From: Pseudorhodoferax soli
GTDB lineage: Bacteria > Pseudomonadota > Gammaproteobacteria > Burkholderiales > Burkholderiaceae_C
Assembly: GCF_003337555.1 (NCBI RefSeq)
Contig: NZ_QPJK01000006.1
Location: forward strand, 372,001 to 436,000
Direction of reading: 5' to 3'
Length of the DNA stretch: 64,000 nt
Of this stretch, positions 9,053-18,228 are shown one piece after another. The position numbers and the translations under genes are program-made. Numbering within the stretch: the stretch's first letter is position 1; every line of letters starts with the position of its first letter. The notes beneath the pieces were generated by a model. It was not told the DNA's origin, did not search any database, and saw nothing but the letters and a program-made list of their open reading frames with translations.

Positions 9053-10240
9053 TCAGGCCCGCCCGTACAGCGTGACGACGCAGGCGCCGCCCAGGCCCAG
9101 GTTGTGCTGCAGCGCCAGTTGCGCGCCTTCCACCTGGCGTTTGGCGGCTGTACCCCGCAGCTGCTGCGTGAGCTCGTAGCACTGCGCCAGGCCCGTCGCG
9201 CCGAGCGGATGGCCCTTGCACAGCAGCCCGCCCGAAGGATTGGTCACGACCCTGCCGGCGTAGGTGTTGTCGCCGTCCAGCACGAACTGCTCGCCACCGC
9301 CTTCGGGGCACAGGCCCAGCGATTCGTAGCTCAGCAGCTCGTTGTGGGCGAAGCAGTCGTGCAGCTCGACGACGGAGATGTCGCGCGGGTCCACGCCGGC
9401 CTCTTCGTACACCGCGCGCGCGGCGCGCTGTGCCATGTAGGCGCCGACGAAGCCCTTCATGGTGGGCGGCTCGAACGATTCGGCCGGGTCGGTGACCATG
9501 GCCTGCGCGAGGATGGCCACATCGGTGCGCAGCCCGTGCCGCCGCGCGAATGCGGGCGAGCAGACCACCGCGGCGGCCGCCCCGCAGGTCGGCGGGCAAG
9601 CCATCATGCGGGTCATCACGCCTTCCCACATGACCTGGTCCTGCATGACGTCCTCGGTGGTCACGATCTTCCTGAACAGCGCCAGCGGGTTGTTCGCCGC
9701 ATGGCGGCTGGCCTTGGCACGGATCGCGGCGAAGGTCGACATCCGCGTGCCGTACCGGCGCATGTGCTCGCGGCCGGCGCCGCCGAAGGTGACGAGGTTG
9801 CGCGGAATCTCGCCCGCGTCGCCGCACAGCTGGTCCTGGATCGGCAGCACATCGCCCCGCGGAATCGGACGGTCGGGAAAGTTCGAACGTGTGGCCCCGG
9901 GCTGCATTTGCTCGAAGCCCAGCGCCAGCGCGCAATCGACCTGGCCGCTCTGCACCGCGGCGCGCGCCAGGTACAGCGCACTGGATCCGGTGGCGCAGGC
10001 GTTGTTGACGTTGAACACCGGGATGGCCGTGCGGCCCACGCGGTACAGCACGCCCTGGCCGCAGCTGGTGTCGCCGTAGACATAGCCGGCGAAGGCCATC
10101 TGCAGCTGTTCGTAGCCGATGCCGGCGTCCGCCAGCGCCATGCGCACGGCATCGACACCCATTTCCAGGTAGCTCGGGCCGGCGCCCGGCTTGGTGAACG
10201 GCACCATGCCGACGCCGGCGATCAGGACGTTCTCGCTCAT
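9053..10240 (-). CDS. SCP2-type thiolase, paralogue of 6516-7703
   Basis: A 395-residue thiolase with the nucleophile C82 in NVNNACATGS, an HDCFAHNE segment and GHPLGATGLAQCYEL near the C-terminus. The frame stays open far upstream. I chose the ATG at 10238-10240 because the protein then starts MSENVLIAGVGM like its paralogue, and because ATGA overlaps the crotonase stop (10237-10239). Two near-identical thiolases flanking one acyl-CoA dehydrogenase suggest a local duplication, with one copy perhaps serving a longer or branched intermediate. Confidence 0.9.
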   Translation of the reverse strand: MSENVLIAGVGMVPFTKPGAGPSYLEMGVDAVRMALADAGIGYEQLQMAFAGYVYGDTSCGQGVLYRVGRTAIPVFNVNNACATGSSALYLARAAVQSGQVDCALALGFEQMQPGATRSNFPDRPIPRGDVLPIQDQLCGDAGEIPRNLVTFGGAGREHMRRYGTRMSTFAAIRAKASRHAANNPLALFRKIVTTEDVMQDQVMWEGVMTRMMACPPTCGAAAAVVCSPAFARRHGLRTDVAILAQAMVTDPAESFEPPTMKGFVGAYMAQRAARAVYEEAGVDPRDISVVELHDCFAHNELLSYESLGLCPEGGGEQFVLDGDNTYAGRVVTNPSGGLLCKGHPLGATGLAQCYELTQQLRGTAAKRQVEGAQLALQHNLGLGGACVVTLYGRA

Positions 10241-11076
10241 GTTGTCTTTCCTTGGCTCAGTTGATCCCAGTCGTAGCGGAAGGCGCCATCGCGCGCGAAG
10301 TCCGCCACGGCCTGGGCGTGGTAGGGGGTCTGCATGGCCATGGCCTGGGCGTTGGCCTCGGCGGCGAACATGGCGGCACCGTCGGTCTCGAAGCTGCGGT
10401 TGACCAGGGCCTTGGTCATGCTGGCGGCCTCGCGCGGTCCCAGGCACAGGCGCCGGGCGAAGGCGCGGGTCGCGGGCAGCAGGGCGTCTTGCGCATGCAC
10501 GGCGTGCACCAGGCCCCAGGCCTGCGCCTCCTGCGCGCCCAGCCGCCGTGCGGTCAGCATCAGTTCCTTGGCGCGCGACAGGCCGACAGCGCGCGGCAGC
10601 GTATGCAGCAGGCCGAAGTCGGGCACCGCACCCAGCCGCGCGAAGGAGGCGCAGAACACGGCGCGCGTGGAGGCGAGCACGAAGTCGGCCTGCAGCGCCA
10701 GGCCGAAGCCGGCGCCATAGGCCGGCCCGTCGACCGCGGCGACCACCGGCACCTCCAGCTCGCGCAGGCGGGTCAGCCACTGGTGGGCGCGGCGCAGCCG
10801 GCCGCGCATGTACTGCGCCGTGCCCAGGCTGGGATCGGCCAGCCGCGCGTGCATGAACTTGACGTCGCCACCGGCCGAGAAGCTGCCGCCCGAGCCGGTG
10901 ATGAGCAGCACGCGGATCGCATGGTCGCGCTCGATGCGGTCGATGACCTCGGCGTAGTCCTGCTGCAGGTCGTCCGACAGCGCGTTGCGCGCCTCGGGCC
11001 GCTGGTGGCTGAGTTCGGCCACGCCGTCGTCGATGCGCAGCTGCGAGGCGCGCAGGGTTTCGGAGATGGTGTCCAT
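10237..11076 (-). CDS. Crotonase-family protein lacking both hydratase glutamates
   Basis: A 279-residue enoyl-CoA hydratase/isomerase-fold protein with oxyanion-hole motifs GSFSAGGDVK (about 65-73) and VDGPAYGAGFGLAL (about 115-128). The two acid residues of true enoyl-CoA hydratase (E144 and E164 in the rat enzyme) are replaced: GAGFG has G125 and CASFARLG has F145. Hydration by the classical mechanism is therefore unlikely. An isomerase, hydrolase or lyase role is more plausible, and MaoC proteins in the cluster can supply hydration. The start at 11076 gives the standard length. The long in-frame extension upstream is the small frameshifted gene at 11104-11318 read out of frame. Confidence 0.85.
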   Translation of the reverse strand: MDTISETLRASQLRIDDGVAELSHQRPEARNALSDDLQQDYAEVIDRIERDHAIRVLLITGSGGSFSAGGDVKFMHARLADPSLGTAQYMRGRLRRAHQWLTRLRELEVPVVAAVDGPAYGAGFGLALQADFVLASTRAVFCASFARLGAVPDFGLLHTLPRAVGLSRAKELMLTARRLGAQEAQAWGLVHAVHAQDALLPATRAFARRLCLGPREAASMTKALVNRSFETDGAAMFAAEANAQAMAMQTPYHAQAVADFARDGAFRYDWDQLSQGKTT

Positions 11077-11103
11077 GCGGTGTTTCCTTGTGGAGGGGGG
11101 ATC

Positions 11104-11318
11104 AGTCGAGCCGGACACCGGCGGCCTGCACCAGCCGTTCGATGAGCTGGCCCTGGGTGTCGAGGGACTGGCGCGGGCGTGGCAGCCGGTGCCACCATCA
11201 CCGGGCCGCCGATGATCTTGATCTGCGGCTCGTGGCAGCCGAGCTCGGCGATGGCCGGCACCTCGGGCAGGCCCGGCAGGCGCCGGTCGATGCCGGCGGT
11301 GCGCCGCATCGGCTTCAT
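11104..11318 (-). CDS. Small coupled gene, apparently frameshifted, unknown family
   Basis: The ATG at 11316-11318 overlaps the ligase stop as ATGA, so a translated gene is expected here. The first ~43 codons read MKPMRRTAGIDRRLPGLPEV and continue through GCHEPQIKIIGGPVMV. After the GTGGCACCGG stretch near 11180 the coding-like frame changes to one reading LPRPRQSLDTQGQLIERLVQ, ending in GVRLD and a TGA at 11104-11106. A one-base change there would give a protein of about 71 residues. As read, no frame spans the whole gene with a sensible end. I do not recognise the family. It may be a remnant of a larger enzyme. Confidence 0.5.
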
Positions 11319-12883
11319 GCGCGGTTCTCCTCGGCTGGCCTGGCATAGCGCTCGCGCAGCGCGCGCTTGTAGAGCTTGCCGGTGGGCAGGCGCGGCATCA
11401 CGTCGATGAAGTCGAGCGAGCGCGGCAGCATGTAGCGCGCGACCTTGCCGCGCAGGAAGCCGATCAGTTCCTCGGCCAGCGCCGGTGTCGGCGCCACGCC
11501 GGGCGCGGGCTCGATGACGGCCTTCACGGCCTCGCCCATCTCGGGGTCCGGCACGCCGATCACCGCGGCGTCCTGCACGCTGGGGTGCAGGGCCAGCGCG
11601 TCCTCGATGGCCTGCGGGTAGATGTTGACCCCGCCCGAGATGATCATGAAGAAGCGCCGGTCGGTCAGGTACAGGTAGCCGTCGGCGTCCAGGTGGCCGA
11701 TGTCGCCGATGGCCGTCCACGTCGGGTGCCGCGGATGCTGGGCCGCACAGGTCTTGCCAGGGTCGTTGTGGTAGCGGAACGGCAGCGTCTCGCGCTCGAA
11801 GTAGATCAGCCCGTCCTGCCCGGCCGGCAGCACATTGCCGTCGTCGTCGCAGATGCGCAGCACGCCGACCTTGGCCCGGCCGACCGAGCCGGGGCGTGCC
11901 AGGGCCTCGCGGCTGTCGAGCACCGTGAGGCCGTTGCCTTCGCTGCCGCCGTAGTACTCCTGCACGATGGGGCCCCACCATTCGATCATGCGGCACTTGA
12001 CCTCGGGCGGGCAGGGCGCGGCTGCGTGGATCGCCACGCGGTGGCTGGACAGGTCGTGGCGCTGGCGTTCGGCATCCGGCAGCTTGAGCAGCCGGATGAA
12101 CATGGTCGGCACCCATTGGCTGTGGGTGATGCGGTAGCGTTCGATCAGCGCCAGTGCCTCTTGCGCGTCGAACTTGCGCATGAAGACCACGGTGCCGCCG
12201 TAGAACTGCAGGTTCGTGCCGTACGACAGCGGGGCCGCGTGGTACAGCGGTGCGGTCGAGAGGTAGACCGTGTCGGCGTCGAAGCCGTAGTGCTGCATCA
12301 TCGCCAGGCGCGGGTCCAACGTGTTGTCGTCCGTGAAGCGCGTGCGCGGAATCGCCCGCACGATGCCCTTGGGCTGGCCGGTGGTGCCCGAGCTGTAGAG
12401 CAGCGTGCCGCCCACCCACTCCTCGGCCAGCCGCGTGCTCGGCATGGCGGTCACGGCCTGCTCGTAGGGTTCCCAGCTGGCGATGGCCCCATCCACCATC
12501 AGCCGCCGTTCGCACAGCGGCATCATGTCGGTCAGCTCGGCAGCGACCTCGGCCATGGCGTTGGACGAGACCACGGCGCGCGCGCCACTGTCCTGCACGA
12601 TGTAGGCCACCTCGGCTGCGGTCAGGAAGCGGTTGACGGCGGTCAGCAGCAGGCCCGAGCGGAAGGCGGCCCAGGCCACCTCGAAGTAGCGCAGGTGGTT
12701 CTCCATCAGCACGGCGATGCGGTCGCCGCGGCGCAGGCCCTGCGCGTACAGCAGCTGGGCCAGCCGGTTGGAGCGTTCGTCGAGTTCGCGGTAGCTCAGG
12801 CGCTCGCCGGTGGCGGCGTCGATGACGGCCGGCTTGTCGGGCGTGAGCGCGGCGAAGTCACCGAGGTAGTTGGGCGTCTTCAT
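11315..12883 (-). CDS. Acyl-CoA ligase (AMP-forming)
   Basis: A 522-residue member of the ANL superfamily, cytosolic and without a signal peptide. The phosphate loop YSSGTTGQPKGI is at about 163-174, GSEGNG lies in the A5 region, the A7-A8 sequence includes YLYLTDRRFFMIISGG, and the C-terminal PTGKLYKRALR holds the adenylation lysine. It activates a carboxylic acid to its CoA thioester with ATP. The full-length homologue at 38146-39735 shares ENHLRYFE/DNHLRYFE and other blocks, so the two probably act on related acids. It is the first gene of the minus-strand run of crotonase, thiolase, dehydrogenase, thiolase, SDR and receptor. Confidence 0.92.
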   Translation of the reverse strand: MKTPNYLGDFAALTPDKPAVIDAATGERLSYRELDERSNRLAQLLYAQGLRRGDRIAVLMENHLRYFEVAWAAFRSGLLLTAVNRFLTAAEVAYIVQDSGARAVVSSNAMAEVAAELTDMMPLCERRLMVDGAIASWEPYEQAVTAMPSTRLAEEWVGGTLLYSSGTTGQPKGIVRAIPRTRFTDDNTLDPRLAMMQHYGFDADTVYLSTAPLYHAAPLSYGTNLQFYGGTVVFMRKFDAQEALALIERYRITHSQWVPTMFIRLLKLPDAERQRHDLSSHRVAIHAAAPCPPEVKCRMIEWWGPIVQEYYGGSEGNGLTVLDSREALARPGSVGRAKVGVLRICDDDGNVLPAGQDGLIYFERETLPFRYHNDPGKTCAAQHPRHPTWTAIGDIGHLDADGYLYLTDRRFFMIISGGVNIYPQAIEDALALHPSVQDAAVIGVPDPEMGEAVKAVIEPAPGVAPTPALAEELIGFLRGKVARYMLPRSLDFIDVMPRLPTGKLYKRALRERYARPAEENRA

Positions 12884-13009
12884 GCGTTGTCTCCTGCTGC
12901 GGATCGGCGTCCGCTGGTCTTGGTCATGTCAGTGGAATGCGGCTGGCGTGGCGGCCAAGGCGATCGGTGCGGAGGTGGTGCGTGGGCCGAGGCCACCGGG
13001 TGGCCCCTT

Positions 13010-13220
13010 CCGCGAATGTCCCCCGCCAGGGCCGCAGGTGGCCCGGGCTCCTCCTTTATTTCGCTGCAGGGGCCACCCGATACCCTCGACCCTGGACACG
13101 TCGCGTTGTGCTGGGTCATGCGACGCGACGTTGATGGACCACGACGATGGTGTGTTCTCCGCAGCGAAATCAAGGAGGAGCCCCGGGCCGCCTGCGGCCC
13201 GGGGCGGGGGACATTCGCGG
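13010..13220. repeat. Long imperfect inverted repeat in a gene-free gap
   Basis: Within the ~400-base gap 12884-13285, a 58-60 base arm at 13010-13067 (beginning CGCGAATGTCCCCCGCC, ending ATTTCGCTGC) recurs inverted at 13161-13220 (beginning GCAGCGAAATCAAGGAGGAG). The arms are separated by about 93 bases and differ by a few bases and a short indel. Inner parts of the gap (GGGGCCACCCG, GGCCACCGGGTGGCCCC) are also palindromic. No coding frame is credible. It looks like a non-autonomous palindromic intergenic element rather than a simple terminator. Confidence 0.75.
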
Positions 13221-13285
13221 AGGAGAGCACGCCGTCGGCGTGGTCCCGTCCCCCCAGCGTGGTGCTGTCTCATCTCGACAACCCA

Positions 13286-14224
13286 TCAGGCCATGGCCGG
13301 ATTCAGCTGGCCGCTCAAGTCGGCATTCGGTGCCGCACGCGCCACCAGGCCTGGCAGCACCTCGCCCAGCTCGGCCGCCGTCCACCGGTTGTCCTTCTGC
13401 ACATGGGGCCCGGCGCGCCAGCCCTCGGCGACCGTGATGCGCCCGCCCTTGGCGCCGAACACGCGGCCGGTCACGGCACCCGAATGCACGCTGCCCAGCC
13501 AGACCACGAGTGGCGCCACGTTGGCGGCGTCCAGCGGGTCGAAGCCGGCGGCGCCGGCCGGGGCCTTGGGATTGAGCTGGCCGCTCTTGAACAAACTCTC
13601 GGTCAGCCGGCTCATCGCCGTCGGGTAGACCGCGTTGACCGTCGCGCCGTAACGTTCGAGCTCGCGCGCGGCGACGATGGACAGGTTGGCAATGCCGGCC
13701 TTGGCCGCGCCGTAGTTGGTCTGGCCGACGATGCCGTACAGGCCCGAGGACGAGCTGGTGTTCACCACGCGCGCCTGGCGCGTGCGGCCGGCCTTGGCCT
13801 CGTCACGCCAGTAGGCGGCGGCGTGGCGCAGCGGGCAGAAAGTGCCGCGCAGATGCACGCGGATGACGGAGTCCCACTCTTCGATGCCCATGTTGACCAG
13901 CGTGCGGTCGCGCAGGATGCCGGCGTTGTTCACCAGCACGTCCAGGCCGCCGAAGCGGTCGACCGCGGTCTGCACCAGGCGGTGCGCGCCTTCGAAGTCG
14001 GACACATCGTCGGTGTTGGCCACGGCCTGGCCGCCCAGCGCGTGGATCTCGGCCACGACCTCGTGCGCCGGCCCGCTGGCTGAGCCGCTGCCGTCGGGCT
14101 GCGCACCCAGGTCGTTGACGACCACCCTGGCGCCCTGGCGCGCGAACTCCAGCGCGTACGCGCGGCCCAGGCCGCGGCCGGCGCCGGTGATGACGACGAT
14201 GCGGTCCTTGCACAGTTCTGACAT
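13286..14224 (-). CDS. SDR dehydrogenase, multifunctional-enzyme-2 type
   Basis: A 312-residue short-chain dehydrogenase. The cofactor motif TGAGRGLG is at 13-20, VVVNDLGAQPDGSG at about 35-46, NNAG at 99-102 and the active site Y171/K175 in YGAAK. The NDLG-plus-insert pattern and the length fit the (3R)-hydroxyacyl-CoA dehydrogenase domain of peroxisomal multifunctional enzyme 2. That would pair naturally with the MaoC-type (R)-hydratases found elsewhere in this window. It is followed after 48 bases by a Bug receptor gene that precedes it in transcription, so the two form a short operon. Confidence 0.88.
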   Translation of the reverse strand: MSELCKDRIVVITGAGRGLGRAYALEFARQGARVVVNDLGAQPDGSGSASGPAHEVVAEIHALGGQAVANTDDVSDFEGAHRLVQTAVDRFGGLDVLVNNAGILRDRTLVNMGIEEWDSVIRVHLRGTFCPLRHAAAYWRDEAKAGRTRQARVVNTSSSSGLYGIVGQTNYGAAKAGIANLSIVAARELERYGATVNAVYPTAMSRLTESLFKSGQLNPKAPAGAAGFDPLDAANVAPLVVWLGSVHSGAVTGRVFGAKGGRITVAEGWRAGPHVQKDNRWTAAELGEVLPGLVARAAPNADLSGQLNPAMA

Positions 14225-14272
14225 TGGTTTTCCTTTTTTGGGGGGGTGGTCGAGGATCGGATGGAAGTGCTG

Positions 14273-15235
14273 TCAGCGCCCCAGGTCCAGGCCCTGGGCC
14301 AGCGCGCGGTAGCGCTGCGTGTCGCGCGCGATCTGGGCGCTGAACTCGCGGCTGTTCTGGCCCATGATTTCCATGTTGGCGCTGCGCGTGGCCATGGCTG
14401 CGAACTCGGGCTGGGCCACCACCTGCATGAGCACGCTTTCGAGCTTCTGCGCGATCGGGGCCGGCGTCTTCGCGCTGATGGCGAAGCCGACCCAGATCGT
14501 CAGGTCGAAGTCGGGCAGGCCGCTTTCGCGCAGCGTCGGCACGTCGGGCAGCTCGGCCAGCCGCTGCTGGCTGGCCACGGCCAGCGCGCGCAGCTTGCCG
14601 CTGCGGATCAGCGGCAGCGCACCGCCCATGTCGGTCAGCGCGGCGTCCAGCGTGCCGCCGATCACGTCGGTCAGCATCTGGCTGGCGCCCTTGTACGGCA
14701 CCTCGTTGAAGCGCACCTGCGCCTGCTGCTGCAGCGCCAGGCCGCCCAGCCGGTAGGTCGTGCCGTAGTTGGCCAGGCTCACGGTGCCGGGCGCGCGGCG
14801 CGCCGCCGCCAGCAGCTCGGCGATGCTGCCGAACTTCGAACCGGGGCTGGTGACCAGCGCCACGTTGGCCCGCGCCGCGCCCACCAGCGGCAGGAGGTCG
14901 CGCACGTCGTAGGCCAGCTCCTTGAAGACGATGGGGTTGATCACCATCGAGCCCGGCGAGACCAGCAGCACGCTGTAGCCGTCCGCCGGCGCGGCCAGCA
15001 GAGCCTGCGCGGCGATCGTCTGGTCCGAACCCGGCTTGTTCTCGACGAAAGTCGGCTGGCCCAGCAGCGTGGCGGCGCGCTCGGCGACGAAGCGGGTGAT
15101 CGAGTCGCCGCCGCTGCCCGGACCGACCGGCGCGATGAAGCGCACCGGCTTGGACGGGTAGGCGGTTTCGGCCCAGGCCGATGGCAGTGCGGCCAGGGCG
15201 GCCAGCAGCAGGGGGCGCAGCAGAGCGTGCAGCAT
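14273..15235 (-). CDS. Bug-family periplasmic solute receptor
   Basis: A 320-residue receptor with a signal peptide ending SAWAETA. The mature part opens YPSKPVRFIAPVGPGSGGD, then has ENKPGSDQTIAA, APADGYSVLL and VPYKGASQMLTDVIGG, all typical of the Bug/TctC family. It is transcribed before, and together with, the SDR at 13286-14224, which suggests that its ligand is an acid or intermediate of the same pathway. Confidence 0.93.
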   Translation of the reverse strand: MLHALLRPLLLAALAALPSAWAETAYPSKPVRFIAPVGPGSGGDSITRFVAERAATLLGQPTFVENKPGSDQTIAAQALLAAPADGYSVLLVSPGSMVINPIVFKELAYDVRDLLPLVGAARANVALVTSPGSKFGSIAELLAAARRAPGTVSLANYGTTYRLGGLALQQQAQVRFNEVPYKGASQMLTDVIGGTLDAALTDMGGALPLIRSGKLRALAVASQQRLAELPDVPTLRESGLPDFDLTIWVGFAISAKTPAPIAQKLESVLMQVVAQPEFAAMATRSANMEIMGQNSREFSAQIARDTQRYRALAQGLDLGR

Positions 15236-15272
15236 GTTCGGTCTCCTCCAGGCATCCGGGGACGCAGGTCAT

Positions 15273-15287
15273 TCGGGTCGAACCCGA
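15273..15287. promoter_or_regulatory. Palindrome upstream of a receptor gene
   Basis: TCGGGT-CGA-ACCCGA is a perfect 6-bp dyad with a 3-base spacer, 38 bases before the ATG of the receptor at 14273-15235. It is a candidate operator for that receptor/SDR transcript. No second copy was found in the window, so the call is tentative. Confidence 0.3.
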
Positions 15288-15349
15288 TGATGGAGACGGG
15301 CGCTGGCTGCGCGCCTACCCGCGATGGCTAGCGCGGGCCGCCGTGCAGG

Positions 15350-18106
15350 CTACGGGGCTTTGGGCGATTCCCGGGTTTCCAGGTCGCGCATGCGGGCCAC
15401 GGCCTCGTCGCGCTCGGCCACGCCCAGCTTGCCGTAGATCTTGCGCAGGTGCCACTTGACGGTGTGCGGCGTGACGCCCAGCACGCGCGCGATCTTCTTG
15501 TTGGGCATGGCCTGGGCCACCAGCGCCAGCACTTCGCGCTCGCGTTCGCTGATGCTGTCCAGCGCGCTGCCGTCGCCGGCCGTGGGCCGCAGTGGCAGCG
15601 CGCGCTGCTGCGTCTGCTGCGCCGCCGCCAGCAGGCGCTGCGCGTAGAAGCCGAGCACCGGGTCGAGCGCGCCTTGGTCCAGCGCGGCCTGCAGCACCTG
15701 CGGCACGTCGGGCGACAGGTCCAGCAGGCAGCGCATCAGGCCCAGGCGGTGGCCCAGGCGCAACGCGTGCAGCAGGTGCTGGCGCGCGGCGTCGGCGTGG
15801 CCCAGGCCGCGCTCGGCCAGCGCGATCTGCAGCTGCAGGCTGGCGGCGCGGCGGCCGCGGCCGGTGGCCTCGGCGTGCGCGGCGGCCGGCCGCAGCAGGT
15901 CCAGAGCGGCACCGAAGTCGTTCCAGTGCAGGCACATCTCGACGCGGGCGCGCAGCACGTTGCCGCGGATCTCGCCGGCCGCGCCGCGCCCGCCGCCCAC
16001 ATGGCGCTCGCCGAGCGCGAGCAGGCGGGCCAGCAGGTCCTGGGCCTGCGGCGTCTCGCCCTGGCGCAGGTGCCAGCGCAGGCGCAGCAGCAGCGCATGC
16101 GAGAGCACGCGGTCCAGGTGCTGGCGGCTGCCGTAGTCCTCCAGCCGCTCCAGCGTGGCCAGGCCCTCCAGCCGGCGCCCGCCCAGCCAGTGCGCATGGG
16201 CCAGCACGACCAGCGCGCGGACCACGGCGTCGGGGATGGAGGTGCGCTCAAGCAGTTCGATGCGCGGCTCGATCAGCCGCGCCGCGGCCTCTAGCTCGTT
16301 GGACTCGTACAGCGTGTCGCTGAGCAGGCCGGCCGCCACGCAGGCCACCCCCACGTCGACCGAGGGGTCGCTCTCGGCTTCCTGCAGCGCTTCGCGCAGC
16401 CGGTGCTCGGCCTCGGTCATGCGGCCTTCGAGTGCGTAGCTCATGCCTTCCAGGCAGCGCCCGACCAGCAGCCGGCCCAGGCCGACGCCGCGTGCGGCGC
16501 TGTCGGCCAGCACGGCACGTGCGCGCGCGAACTCGCCGCGGTTCATGTGCATCCAGGCCAGCACATGGCCGCGGCCGGCCAGCGCGTAGGCGTCGGCGTC
16601 GTCGGGGATGGCCTCCAGCGCGGCCTGAATCGCCAGCACGGCGTTGGTGTCGTCGCGCTGCAGCGCCAGGCCGCCGCGCAGCAGGGTCAGGCGGTACTGC
16701 TGGCGCGCGTCCATCGCGGCAAGGTCGGCCTCCATCTCGCGCAGGCCCTGCTCCAGTGCATCGAGGTTGCGCGCGTACAGCTGCAGGTTGGCCAGCAGCA
16801 GGCGCAGGCCGATGCGCTGGCGCACCTGCTCGGCCGGCAGCCGGTGCACTAGGCCGGCCAGCTGGCTCAGCGCGCCGCGCGCCAGCAGGCTGGGGGCGAT
16901 GGCCTCCACCAGGTCGGCGGCGGCCTGCGCATCGCCGGCCTGCACCGCATGGCGCACGGCTTCGTCGATGTGGCCGTGGGCGTCGAACCAGCGCCAGGCC
17001 GTGCCGTGCAGCGCGCGCCGCTCGGTCTCGGGCAGCGCCGCCAGGCGGGCCTGCAGCACCTCGCGCAGCAAAGGGTGCACGCGGTACCAGCTCTCGCGGT
17101 CGTGGCTGCGCACCTGGCTGATGAACAGGCTTTCGCTGTCCAGGTGGCTCAGGCGCGCAGCCATGTGCGCCACCGCATGGGGCTGGCCCGTCAGCGCGGC
17201 GCACAGCGAGGCGCAGAAGCGGTTGCAGCCGGCCGCGCGCGTCAGCAGGGCCAGGTCGTCGGGCGCCAGGTGGCCCAGCACCTCGCGCTCGAAATAGGCG
17301 GCGAAGGCCTGCGGGTCGCGCACCTGCACGCGCGCGAAGCCGGCGCCCTGCTTGGCCTTGAGGTCGACCGCGAACAGCTGCAGGCCGGCGATCCAGCCAT
17401 CGGTCAGCTCGTGCAGCAGCTGGGCGTCGCGTTGGGCGATGTTGCCCAGCTGTTCGCGCAGGAAGCGCTCGGACTCCTCGGCCGAGAAGCGCAGGTCGCG
17501 CAGGTCGAACTCCTGCAGCGCGCCCTGCGCGCGCAGCCGGGTCAGCGACAGCGGCACCGCGCTGCGCGAGCCCAGCACCAGGTGCAGCTGCGGCGGTGCG
17601 TAGTCCAGCAGCCATTGCAGGGCCTGGAAGATGCGCGGGTCTTCCAGGTGCTGCAGGTCGTCGACCATGAGCACCAGCTCGCGTGGGCGGGCAGCGATGC
17701 TCTGCACCAGCGTGATGACCCAGTGTTCGACGGCCGACTCCTCGCTGTCGCGGCCGAGCAGCCGGGCGGTCTCGCCGACCAGCGCCGCATCGACCTCGGC
17801 GAGGCTGGCCAGCACGCAGTCGAAGAAGCGCGTGAGCTCGTCGTCCTCGGCCGCCAGCGACAGCCAGGCCACGTCGAAGTCCAGCGACAGCAGCGCCTGG
17901 CGCCAGGCCACCAATGTGCTGGTCTTGCCGCTGCCAGCCGGCCCCTGCACGACCACGCAACGCTTGCGGCGCGCCTCCAGCATGCGGGCCTGCAGCGCAT
18001 CGCGCGCCATCAGGCGCCGGCCGCGCGGCGGCTGCAGTTTGGTGCTGGCGATGGGCTCGAGCACGCGCACGGGCGTGCCGGCGAGGGGAGGGTAGGGACT
18101 GCGCAT
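15350..18106 (-). CDS. MalT-like LuxR-family transcriptional activator
   Basis: A ~918-residue large ATP-binding LuxR-type regulator. It has a STAND-type NTPase with Walker A GPAGSGKT near residues 55-62 and an LVLMVDDLQHLEDPRI Walker B region. A long helical repeat (TPR-like) region follows, and the C-terminal LuxR helix-turn-helix includes SISEREREVLALVAQAMPNK. The frame is open upstream to 18700. I take the ATG at 18104-18106 because the usual opening of the family (ASTKLQPPRGRRLMARDAL) follows within 40 residues and the longer frame overlaps the racemase gene. Such proteins bind an inducer through the repeat region and activate operons in an ATP-dependent manner. It is a good candidate to control this catabolic cluster. 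Confidence 0.9.
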   Translation of the reverse strand: MRSPYPPLAGTPVRVLEPIASTKLQPPRGRRLMARDALQARMLEARRKRCVVVQGPAGSGKTSTLVAWRQALLSLDFDVAWLSLAAEDDELTRFFDCVLASLAEVDAALVGETARLLGRDSEESAVEHWVITLVQSIAARPRELVLMVDDLQHLEDPRIFQALQWLLDYAPPQLHLVLGSRSAVPLSLTRLRAQGALQEFDLRDLRFSAEESERFLREQLGNIAQRDAQLLHELTDGWIAGLQLFAVDLKAKQGAGFARVQVRDPQAFAAYFEREVLGHLAPDDLALLTRAAGCNRFCASLCAALTGQPHAVAHMAARLSHLDSESLFISQVRSHDRESWYRVHPLLREVLQARLAALPETERRALHGTAWRWFDAHGHIDEAVRHAVQAGDAQAAADLVEAIAPSLLARGALSQLAGLVHRLPAEQVRQRIGLRLLLANLQLYARNLDALEQGLREMEADLAAMDARQQYRLTLLRGGLALQRDDTNAVLAIQAALEAIPDDADAYALAGRGHVLAWMHMNRGEFARARAVLADSAARGVGLGRLLVGRCLEGMSYALEGRMTEAEHRLREALQEAESDPSVDVGVACVAAGLLSDTLYESNELEAAARLIEPRIELLERTSIPDAVVRALVVLAHAHWLGGRRLEGLATLERLEDYGSRQHLDRVLSHALLLRLRWHLRQGETPQAQDLLARLLALGERHVGGGRGAAGEIRGNVLRARVEMCLHWNDFGAALDLLRPAAAHAEATGRGRRAASLQLQIALAERGLGHADAARQHLLHALRLGHRLGLMRCLLDLSPDVPQVLQAALDQGALDPVLGFYAQRLLAAAQQTQQRALPLRPTAGDGSALDSISEREREVLALVAQAMPNKKIARVLGVTPHTVKWHLRKIYGKLGVAERDEAVARMRDLETRESPKAP

Positions 18107-18228
18107 GGCGTCGACAGCAGGCAGCAGGGCCGGGCCGCTGGCGGGCCTGGCATGGCGCGCGATGGTACTGCGCGGGGTGGGCCATACGCTGGCCGGGTGC
18201 ACGGCTGCACCCGGGGCCGGCAGCGGGT

